Shown here one piece after another: positions 12,309 through 21,291 of a stretch of DNA of 64,000 nt (position 1 is the stretch's first letter; each line of letters starts with the position of its first letter). Made by a program: the position numbers and the translations under genes. Under the pieces are notes generated by a model, which saw only the letters and a program-made list of their open reading frames with translations, did no database searches and was not told where the DNA came from. This DNA comes from Humulus lupulus. Lineage: Eukaryota > Streptophyta > Magnoliopsida > Rosales > Cannabaceae. The stretch lies in the NCBI RefSeq assembly GCF_963169125.1, contig NC_084795.1, positions 262,007,042 to 262,071,041 on the forward strand. Direction: 5' to 3'.

Positions 12309-12597
12309 CATTAGAGAATACAAGGAAAAAAGAAAGAAAAGTGACGAGTGGTCGAGAATCATTAAGTGAGAAAGAGAAGTGATCAAGCTTATAAAGTTAG
12401 ACGAGAGTTCGAAGTCTAGAAGGAAGAAGAGAATAGAAAGTGGTTTGGAAGTGTAATCTTTTCATTATTGTATTGTGGAGGATTTGGCATAAGATAATTA
12501 AAGTAAGACTGCTCTTGTATCTTTTGTGATTTAGATAATTTTTCTATTAATGGAAGACACTAATAAGATCTTTTAAATGTTAGATTCAAGTGATAGT
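12309..12597 (+). mobile_element. Disrupted G2 LTR, middle segment
   Basis: This short segment lies between two G1 LTR insertions, bounded by the agaga duplication on the left and atagt on the right. It reads as non-coding LTR or leader DNA belonging with 7601-9597 and 14762-15519. Confidence 0.4.
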
Positions 12598-14756
12598 TGT
12601 AACGACCCAAAATCACTAATATGGCTTAAGGGCCTTGATTAGTGTGCCGGGAGGGCATAATTGGTTTATGTGTGAATTTATTAAATTAACGTGTGATTAT
12701 ATGATAAACATGCTTGTATGGTTGTATGAATGTAATTGTGATGATATGTTATATTTGTGAGAACCACATTATTATGTGGGTAAATTTGCAGCGTGCGATT
12801 CAAGGCGATCCTAGGGAGCTAGTTAGCGGGAAGTCACAACGGGGCTTAATGTTTGACTTGGGGCAAGTCAAGAGGTGATTCGGGTATTAGATGATTATTT
12901 GGGTTATCGGGTTATGGAAATAAATATATGGAGATATATTTGAGGTTAGGAAGTCTAGGCGGGAATATTGGGAAATTTTACCACTTTTCCCTCGGGGAAG
13001 TTTTCGGTACCCCGAGCCTCGGAATTGACTTAATTAGCTAAGGTTAGACTAAGTAAATAGAAATCAGTAGAACAAAAGACACAAACCGACCCATTTTTGG
13101 CTCCTCTCTTCTCTCTCTTTTCTCTCTTAAGAAAACTACTGAAACCTAAGGGAATTCAGCTAGAAATTATGTGTTTTGTGCTGAATTTGTGAGGGGTTAG
13201 CTTAGTTCTAACCAAGGAACACTCAACCAGGATCAATGTAAGAATTGAATCTCATTCTTGAGCATTAGAGTTTTGAGTTTTGGCTGAGTATTAAAAGTGT
13301 TTATGGTTTTGATGATTAAGGGCTGAATTGAAGCTGTGAAGCTTGGGTTTTAGCTCAGAAATTGTTAAGGAGGTGGTTCATCAAAGAAGGTAAGCTTCAA
13401 TTCGTAATTTAGAGTCTAAATTCTGAGTTTTCATGATTGGTTTTATAGTTTTTGAGCTATTGGGTTTCAAAAATCAAAATGGGATTTTAATGAGTTTTTA
13501 AACTAGGTTTCTGTTGGATTTAGTTGCTGGAACCATGTTGGGAGTCTTGTGATCAATGGGTTTTGGAATTAGGGTTCTTTGGGGTGGTTTTTGGCAAGGT
13601 TGGGAGGCTAGAAATGGTGGTTTTTCTGGGCACGAAGGGTTGGGCCGTGGCTCTGTTCTAGAGTGTCGCGGCCCTGCGAAGCAAGGAAGAGCCAAGGAGG
13701 CTCTGTAGTGGGGAAGCGCCGCGGCGCCACAGGGCAGGGTCGCGACCCGTGTCTATCTTCAGAGAGGCTTAGCCTCTGTTTCAGGGGCGGGCCGCAACCC
13801 TTAGAGCATTTTGATCTTTTAGGGGTTTTAAGAGCGGGAACCTAACCTAGGGTGCTTGGGATCAACTCCACCACCGTGATTGGTGGAATTCAATGTCCCA
13901 GAAGCTAGAACTCCACCTGGAAATATTAGCGCGATTATTAATGGTACTCCCTATCTTGGTTGTGACTAGGTATTAAGCTAGGGCTCGAGAAGTGGATCGT
14001 GCTCGAGAGGCGTCGCTCGTAATCAGTGAGCTTGGAAATTAAAGGTAAGAAAACTGCACCCGGTTGTGGAATTATAATGGGACTAAGGGTTCCCTATCTT
14101 GTATGCTTTGTAAAGGATGGTATTACGCCATGTAAACAGTAAATCAACGACCTAAGAGTGCTGAAGTTTACACTAGCGCATAGGGCGCGGCTGGGCCACT
14201 GGTAGCTGAGGACAGCTTGTTATGCACTGAGCTCGGTTTAAGCGGGCCGGAGTCAATGGGGTAAACAGAGGGTGCGACCTTAAGTGTTAACCCTGACTAT
14301 TATATGATTCATTTGCTATTATTGTTTGGTGGATTGTTATGCTGAGTAGTTGGGTGATGATTAGCTGACTCTGTGGTTGAATCTCCATGCTTTGTGAATA
14401 TTGTGGTATGTTAAGTGTATGAACGTGCTTAAAGGGTTGTTCAAATATTATTATTACTTGTTATGTAATATGATATGTTTTCTTGCTGGGCCTTGGCTCA
14501 CGGGTGCTACGTGGTGCAAGTAAATGCAAGGGCAAGCTTGATCAACCCTGATTTGGAGAGCTCTGAGAGCAGAATGTACATGATCAGCTGCTCAGCCGCC
14601 ACGGTTGAGGGGAGACAGGGACAGGAATATCATAAATTTATCTTTTGCCACTTTAATGACTTTAGAATTCACGTTTTTAACTGTTTGACTTGATTAGCAA
14701 GTCCTGCACCTTTACAAATACACAGTGTAGCGGTCTTGGCTATCCAGGGCGTTACA
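12598..14756 (+). mobile_element. Solo LTR, diverged family G1 member
   Basis: The 2159-bp LTR begins TGTAACGACCC and ends CAGGGCGTTACA. A perfect duplication atagt lies at 12593-12597 and 14757-14761. It is shorter and more diverged than the copies at 4250 and 9598, but keeps 'ggtaagaaaactgcaccc' at 14044 and 'ggctcacgggtgctacgtgg' near 14494. In the acceptor-like block CAG has become AAG (14518-14520). The 60-72 codon ORFs within it are unconserved in sister LTRs. Confidence 0.92.
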
Positions 14757-14761
14757 ATAGT

Positions 14762-15519
14762 GGTCAATAGATGAGGTGATAATTTATTAGGGGTTTACGC
14801 TTCCAATCTCTCACGTTCATTCTTAATTTTAAGGGAAGGAAGTTAGATAGAACTAGTATTTGTGTTATGATCCTTGTGAATCTAATTTTTCTTGTTGAGT
14901 TTTGGGTAGAGATCAAAGTTTTGACCGTGTAGGTGCACAGTATTTGACCGTGTAGGTCCATAGTTTTGACCAAGTATGGTCTCAGGGATAGTTTATTCCC
15001 AACAGAATCAGGATCTCTTACTCTCTTAACTTATTTATATATGTGTTGACTCTTGTGCTAGAAGTATGCAACGTCGTTGTTGATTAATTATTGCTTGTAG
15101 TTCATTGTCATATAAGGTTTGTGTTTTGATCCTTATGAAAGTAAAAATTTTGTTTGTATGCTTGAAGCACTTCCTTACTAGGCTTTAGTTGCTCATTCAT
15201 TTCTTTATCTTTTGTGCAGAAAAAAAATGAAATTTTAAAGCAGATGCAATAAGCTAAGGCTTGATCCAGAAGTGTCTGTATCTTATGAGGACCATGTGGC
15301 CGATGGGGAGATCTCGAGCACTCTTATTTTATTTAATTAATTAATTTATTTCAGCAAAGATTATTGCTATAATTTGGTTTAAGACTATTTTGTTTTTCAA
15401 TTGGGATCTCATTTTGTTGAAATTTCTTTTACATTTAATAAATATAGCAACATCTACTATTTATTTATATATTAAGTTTAAACAGTTTTTTTTTTAATTT
15501 AGAAAGTTAGGGTGTTACA
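14762..15519 (+). mobile_element. Disrupted G2 LTR, right segment with LTR end
   Basis: This segment ends 'agttagggtgttaca' at 15519, two bases before a primer binding site, so it is the 3' end of a 5' LTR. It contains a short 'tttgaccgtgtaggt' tandem repeat (about 14918-14975). A 'gtgcag' near 15215 and 'gggatctcat' near 15403 lie in the same relative order as the conserved blocks of G1 LTRs, which suggests a distant relative. Confidence 0.5.
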
Positions 15520-15521
15520 AG

Positions 15522-15535
15522 TGGTATTAGAGCCA
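15522..15535 (+). promoter_or_regulatory. Primer binding site (tRNA-iMet type)
   Basis: TGGTATTAGAGCCA differs by one base from the common plant primer-site core TGGTATCAGAGCC, complementary to the 3' end of initiator methionine tRNA. It lies two bases after the LTR end at 15519, where minus-strand DNA synthesis would start. Confidence 0.8.
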
Positions 15536-16540
15536 CAATTATATTGGTCCAGAATATTCTCACTAGATACACACAAAGGTTGGAACATGGCTCAACTTAT
15601 TACACAGTAAGTGTATTTGTTTTTTTTTCTTTAAGTTTATCGAACTTAGGTAGTATGTTTATAGTGTTGAAATGTCTCCTATGATAGAAACCTTAAGGGA
15701 AATTATTCTTAGGGAGATATGATCCTTAAAAAGAGTTAGAGTACCAGATGATGATAATGAAATGGTGAAACTATTTAAGAAAATTATGGAAATCCATGAG
15801 AAGATGCAGGATTTAGTGAACCAGGAGGGGTACTAATCTTGGCCCATGAAAAATATTTTGCCCTTACGTATGTGATCCAGATGCCCTCAGCAATACTTAA
15901 TTTGAAAACAATATGGGGAAGATCAATAATGAAGGAATATTAGAACTTGAAAAGTACTAAAGTCTCATAGTCCGCTTTGCAAACACATTCCAATTTATTG
16001 TTAGGCAAGGAACCATCACGTTTGGAGTAGATGGAATAATAGAAGAAGAACAACCTATGGAACATAGGCTTACTGATGAGTCTAGGATTAATGTAATTAG
16101 CACTATATTGACCACTACATTAGATGACTATCTTAGAAATGTAAATCAAAATTATTTGACAATTTCAGAGGATATCTTGGAAGAGGGGTCTGATGTAGAG
16201 GACTAGGGTGAATTGTTAGTATCTTTTGGGTTATTTTGTTAGATGGGGTTTTAGTATAACTCCTTAGCAATTAGTATTTATTATTTATGGAGTTTTAGTA
16301 CAACTCCTCATTATTTGTTATTTTGGATCGGTGAATGTTTTATTTAGTCGTTTTAGTTATAAAGTTTATTGTTATTTTTTATTGTTTCTTTATTCATTAT
16401 TTAATTACTCCACTTTATTCAAGTTGTGTAGTTAATTTTTTTTTTACATTGTATAATTGTTTATATCTTTATCTTTTAAAAGAGATTAGTGGAGATCTCA
16501 GCTTCTCTCATCATTCCTTCGAGACAATCCAACTGTATTA
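15536..16540 (+). other. Leader or decayed 5' gag region of the first chromovirus
   Basis: This sits between the primer binding site and recognisable gag. It contains many stops in all frames and no recognisable domain. A T-rich stretch occupies 16200-16480. The 68-codon ORF at 16335 is a product of AT-rich sequence. It is most simply the untranslated leader plus degraded N-terminal gag. Confidence 0.4.
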
Positions 16541-17631
16541 ATGGATGAGCTACTACTGGAAAATGAAGGGACCGAGGTAAAGGTGCCCCTGCCACTCCAA
16601 AAAAGAAAGCCACCCATGAGGTTCTAGATGCTCCTGCACTAGGTAGAATTGATTTGGAAAGAGAAAACGCACAACTGAGAGAGTAGTTGGGGATGCGAGA
16701 AGAAGAACTCCATCAATATCATCAATCGACTTCGCGGGCACAACTAGAGTCATAGCAGGTGGAAAATGGGGCATTACCGCTGGCGAATCTTGTTCAAATG
16801 CAAGGGAACATTTTTGAACCGATCTATGAGCGTTTTTGAAAGAAACACCCACCAAACTTTGAAGGGAGCACTGACCCACTTGCAGCTGAAGAGTGGTTGA
16901 GGTCAGTAGAATATATTCTTGACCACATGAGGTTGGGCAATGAAGACATGGTGTCTTGTGCCTTTCACCTTTTGAAGAAAGATGCTCGCATATGGTGGGA
17001 CATTGTTAAACAAACTCAAGATGTGGCGGCCATGACCTAGAAAAACATATTATAGTGTGGCAATACTGGCTGCACGGGTGGACGAATTGTGACATTAATG
17101 CAAGGAAACTCCATTGTGACTGAGTACGCTCAAAAATTTGATAGACTGGAAAAATTTACAGAAGATTTAGTGCCCACGTAACTGATAAGAATTCATAGAT
17201 TTGTTAAAGGATTAAAACCTATGATCGCATGTGATGTAAAGATGACGAGTGACAGGGTGACTACCTATGCTGAAACTCTTGAAAGGGCTTTGGAGGCAGA
17301 GATTTTAGAGGACTGTATTTGGAAGGAGGGCGCTGCAATAGGAGAGGCTAATAAAGGAAATAATGGCCAAGGTGATAACAAGCGAAAATTCCAGAATGGC
17401 CAAGGAAGTTCTGCTGATAAGAAAGCCAAAGAAGGGGCCAACAACAACAAAAATTTCCAAGGTGGCTACAGAGAGATACCTAATTTCCCTAAATGCAACC
17501 GTAAACATGGGGGAGAATTCCAAGCACACCTTAGAGTCTGTTACAAGTGTGGACAAGAAGGTCATATGAAGAAGGAGTGCCCACAACTGAAGATAAATCA
17601 AAAGGAAGGACAGAAGAAAGATGATAAGTAA
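16541..17631 (+). pseudogene. gag: Gypsy chromovirus gag, decayed
   Basis: This encodes the remains of the capsid-nucleocapsid protein. Between about 16795 and 17220, interrupted by stops and a frameshift, lie the typical retrotransposon gag words 'FEGSTDPLAAEEWL', 'ARIWWD' and 'YAQKFDRLEKF'. From 17221 to 17631 an open stretch of 136 codons covers the C-terminal part. It has a lysine/asparagine/glycine-rich linker and a CCHC zinc knuckle, CYKCGQEGHMKKEC, near residues 107-120. The knuckle is intact (C-x2-C-x4-H-x4-C), so RNA binding was the ancestral role. The start at 16541 is a guess, being the first plausible ATG. At least three in-frame stops precede 17221. Confidence 0.8.
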
Positions 17632-18000
17632 GTGTTAGCCTGGGTTTTTGCTTTAACTTGTGGAGAAGCGAAGGCCATCTATATAGTGGTGACAAGTCAG
17701 ATCTTTATTATTGATAAAATTTGTAAAGTCCTTTTTTATTCTGGAGCTTCACATTCATTTGTTTCTTTAGAAATGACTGATAGACTTGGTAGGTTTAGTG
17801 AGAATCTTAGAAGGGAGTTTGTCACGAACTTACCATCTGGGGAAGTAATGATATCGTCTAGATGGTTGCAAGTCATCCCAATTATGATCGCGAATGGAGA
17901 GTTACTTGGGGACTTGATTGAATTAAAGATAAATGATTATGACATTATTCTGGGAATGGATTGGCTTGCAAAACATGGAGCCGCAATAGATTGTCGATAA
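17632..18000 (+). pseudogene. Gypsy aspartic protease, decayed
   Basis: This follows gag after a stop codon at 17629-17631. The protease flap and active-site region is visible as 'VLFYSGASHSFVS', where the family has L-x-D-S-G-A-S-H. The catalytic aspartate is replaced by tyrosine (GAT to TAT type change), so the enzyme would be dead even without the stops. The second conserved block 'DIILGMDWLAKHGA' is near the end, just before a TAA. The original product was a gag-pol polyprotein processed by this protease. Confidence 0.8.
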
Positions 18001-18720
18001 AAGATAGTTATGTTCCAATCGGAAGGAGGAAAGAAGTTCATCTTTATGGGTGAAACAACGGGACTTCGGATGCCCCTTATCTCACCACTCAAGGTGCAGA
18101 GGATGATATATAAGGGGTGTTAAGCATACTTAGCCAGCATTGTAGACATGGAGAGAGAAACTCAGCTAAGGCCAGAAAATGTACACGTAGTGTGTGAATT
18201 CCTGGAAGTATTTCCAAAAGACTTACTTGGAGTTCCACTAGATAGAGGCATTGAGTTTGTTATTAAGCTAGCACCAGAAAAAATTATGATATCAAAAGCT
18301 CCTTACTGGATGGTGCCAACAGAAATGAAGGAGTTAAAGACACAATTGCAAGAACTGTTGGATAAGGGATTCATCCAACCAAGTTAATATCCGTGCACCA
18401 GTCTTGTTCGTGAAAAAGAAAGATGGGACAATGCATATGTGCATTGAATATTGAGAGGTCAATAAGGTTACTATTAAGAATAAGTATCCTTTACTGAGAA
18501 TTGACAATCTTTTTGACCAGCTACAAGGTGCGGAAGTGTTTTCTAAGATCGATTTACAGTCGGGATATCATCAATTGAAGGTACGGAAGGATGATATTCC
18601 TAAGATGACATTTAGGATACGGTATGGGCATTGTGAATTCTTGGTAATGTCGTTTGGACTGACCAATGCTAGTATAGAGTTGCTGGTGGGCCAGTTGGCC
18701 AACATTACGCTATAGTCTAC
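18001..18720 (+). pseudogene. pol: Gypsy reverse transcriptase, 5' half only
   Basis: The N-terminal reverse transcriptase part is recognisable: 'VFPKDLLGVPLDRGIEF', 'LKTQLQELLDKGFIQPS', '[16 protein letters not shown]', '[16 protein letters not shown]' and '[12 protein letters not shown]'. The reading frame changes near 18387 and an in-frame stop replaces the arginine of CIDYREL. Immediately after TNAS the sequence jumps to '[10 protein letters not shown]', which in the second copy (49296-50559) lies about 905 bp downstream. The fingers/palm half with the catalytic x-x-DD box and the whole RNase H domain are therefore deleted at about 18672-18680. Confidence 0.85.
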
Positions 18721-19104
18721 ACTGTTGGAAAGGATTAAGGAGGGTCGGTTGAGTGATCCACAACTAATCAAGATCAGAGAGGATGTTTTGGCTGGAGCAT
18801 CCAAAGATTATACAGTGTCTGATTTGGGCTTGCTGAGATACAAGGATTGGATACGTGTTTCGTTAGACACTGCTATGAGGCGAGAGATTCTGGATGAATC
18901 TCATACTACACCTTAGTCTTTGCATCCAGACACCACAAAGATGTATCAGGATGTGAGATCACTGTATTGGTGGCCTAGAATGAAGAGGGATGTAGTGGAG
19001 TATATGACTAAGTGCTTGACATGTTAGCAGGTCAAGGCTGAGCATCAGAGGCCGGCAGAGTTATTGCAGCCTCTGGATATCCAGAGTGGAAATGGGAGGA
19101 CATC
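18721..19104 (+). pseudogene. pol: Gypsy integrase N-terminal zinc-binding region, decayed
   Basis: This encodes the linker and HHCC region upstream of the integrase core: 'ILDESHTTP', then TAG, then 'SLHPDTTKMYQDV', 'YWWPRMKRDVVEYMTKC' and 'QVKAEHQRP'. Stops occur at 18914-18916 and within the 'CLTC' block. A frameshift lies between 19050 and 19105, where the frame of the core domain begins. Confidence 0.8.
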
Positions 19105-20148
19105 ATGATGGATTTCGTGGTGGGGTTACCCAGGACTGTTGGTCAGCATGATTCTATCTGGGTTATAGTGGATAGCTATACCAAGTCATCTCACTTCTTG
19201 GCAATGAGGACTACATATACAGTTGACCAGTATGCAGATCTCTATGTGAGAGAGATTGTGCGCCTTCATGGAGCGCCGAGGTCGATCTTGTCAGATCATG
19301 ACCCTACTTTTACTTCCAAGTTCTGGGGAAGTTTACAGAAGGTCATGGGAACACAATTGAAGTTCAGTACTGCTTATCATCCTCAGACAGATGGGCAATC
19401 TGAGAGGACAATTAAGATATTAGAGGACATGCTGCGAGTATGTGTGCTGGACTTTGGTGGATCTTGGAGTAAGTATCTACCTTTGATAGAGTTTTCCTAC
19501 AACAACAATTATCATTCTACCATTGGAGTTGCACCTTATGAGATGTTGTATGGTAGGAAGTGCATATCTCCCATTCATTGGGATGAGACAGGTTAAAGGA
19601 GAAACTTGGGTCCTGAGGCAGTTCAGAGGACCAATGAGGCCATTGAGAAGATTAGAGCTCGGATGCTCTCTTCTAAGAGTAGACAGAAAAGTTATGCAGA
19701 TCCCAAGCGCAGGAACGTGGAGTTCCAAGTGGGAGACTACGTCTTCCTTAGAGCCTCACGGTGGAAAGGGGTGAGGAGATTTGGGAAGAAGGGCATGTTG
19801 AGCCCTAGATTTGTAGGTCCATTTGAGATCCTGGAGAGGATTGGTTAGGTTGCTTACAGGTTGGCCTTACCTCCGGCATTGTCGGCCGTCCATAACGTGT
19901 TTCATGTTTCAGCTCTTCAGAGGTATGTATGTGATGTGACTCATGTTTTGAGCTATTAAGATCTGGAGCATGAGGCATATCTCTCCTATGAGGAACAACC
20001 AATCCAGATACTTGACAAAAAGGACAAATTCCATAGGAACAAGACGATACCTTTGGTTAAGGTATTGTGGAGGAACAACAAGGTCGAGGAAGAGACCTAG
20101 GAGCTGGAGTCAAATATGCCTAATTAGTATCCCGAGTTGTTCAGGTAA
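19105..20148 (+). pseudogene. pol: Gypsy integrase core plus C-terminal chromodomain-like tail
   Basis: One frame runs from 19105 to the terminal TAA at 20146-20148, with in-frame stops near 19594, 19846, 19957, 20098 and 20128. The integrase core is clear: 'MMDFVVGLP' and 'IWVIVDSYTKSSHF' (first Asp), 'SILSDHDPTF' (second Asp), 'YHPQTDGQSERTIK' (Glu region), then '[23 protein letters not shown]'. The tail has 'LSPRFVGPFEILERIG', 'SAVHNVFHVSAL' and the motif 'NKTIPLVKVLWRN', followed by 'ELES' and 'YPELFR'. This is the C-terminal chromodomain-like module of plant chromoviruses (Tekay/Del-like by wording). It is a dead copy. Confidence 0.9.
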
Positions 20149-20164
20149 ATTTCGAAGACGAAAT

Positions 20165-20184
20165 TTCTATAAGGAGGGGATAAT
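20165..20184 (+). promoter_or_regulatory. Polypurine tract before the 3' LTR
   Basis: 'aaggagggga' (20171-20180) followed by 'taat' lies immediately before the LTR start at 20185. It has the position and composition of a plus-strand primer. The second copy has 'aaggaggagata' in the same place (51966-51977). Confidence 0.75.
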
Positions 20185-20574
20185 TGTAATTCCCCAAAAT
20201 CCCTAATGCGGTTTAGTGGCTGGATTAGTGGGCCGGGAGGGCCATAATTGATTTATTATTCCATTAAATGATTATATGCATGTTTATGTGAATTATATTA
20301 TAATATGATGTTAAATGCATGCATGTGGGTCCACGCTTCATTATAAGGGCATTTTGGTAATTTAGCCCGTTGAGGGCTGTTGATGCTCATAATCTCATCA
20401 AGAGAAAATATGAGGCCGAGGCAAGGCCCTTGGGCCAGCGTCGTCTCGGGAAGCCATCGCACCATCACGACACGAGTCTGGGTTCATTCCTCGTGGAGTC
20501 GATGCCAGGTGGCCCACGTTGGCAAGGCATAGGTGCCAAGGCTCAGTAGCCTCACGAGGCCCATCTCGCCCACG

Positions 20575-21042
20575 CACCTCACCTCGGCCATACGCGAGGC
20601 CCTCGTCTCGCGAGGCCCCCATCCACACCTCGCCTCGCCCATACGCGAGGCCCATCTCGCGAGGCCCTCGTCTCGCGAGGCCTCCATCCACACCTCACCT
20701 CGGCCATACGCGAGGCCCATCTCGCGAGGCCCTCATCTTGCGAGGCCTCCATTTGCACCTCGCCTCGCCCATACGCGAGGCCCATCTCGCGAGGCCCTCG
20801 TCTCGCGAGGCCCCCATCCGCACCTCGCCTCGCCCATACGCGAGGCCCATCTCACGAGGCCCTCGTCTCGCGAGGCCTCCATCCGCACCTCACCTCGGCC
20901 ATACGCGAGGTCCATCTTGCGAGGCCTCCATTCGCACCTCGCCTCGGCCATACGCGAGGCCCATCTCGCAAGGCCCTCGTCTCGCGAGGCCTCCATCCGT
21001 ACCTCGCCTCGGCCATACGTGAGGCCCATCTCGCGAGGCCTC
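20575..21042. repeat. 65-bp GC-rich tandem array built on CTCGCGAG
   Basis: 'catacgcgagg' (or a one-base variant) starts at 20589, 20640, 20705, 20770, 20835, 20900, 20949 and 21014. This is a 65-bp period, with two units shortened by 14-16 bp. Each unit holds two or three CTCGCGAGGC words. CTCGCGAG is a perfect 8-base palindrome. GC content is far above the surrounding DNA, and CpG density is high. Confidence 0.92.
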
Positions 21043-21291
21043 CATCCGCGCGCATCAGACAAGGGGCGAGGCCGCCATCTCGCGAGGCCAACACATGGGC
21101 GAGGCCACCCATCTCGCGAGGCCTTCATCCGCGCGCATCAGACTAGGGGTGAGGCCACCATCTCGTGAGGCCAACACATGGGCAAGGCCACCCATCTCGC
21201 GAGGCCTTCATCCGCGCGCATCAGACCAGGGGCGAGGCCACCATCTCGCGAGGCCAACACTCGGGCGAGGGGCCATGCGAGGGGTTGGCTC
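21043..21291. repeat. 83-bp GC-rich tandem array, 3 units
   Basis: 'catccgcgcgcatcagac' starts at 21043, 21126 and 21209, an exact 83-bp period. Units include 'ggcgaggccaccatctcgcg' and 'aggccaacacatgggc'. The array follows the 65-bp array directly and uses the same CTCGCGAGG word, so the two arrays share an origin. Confidence 0.92.
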
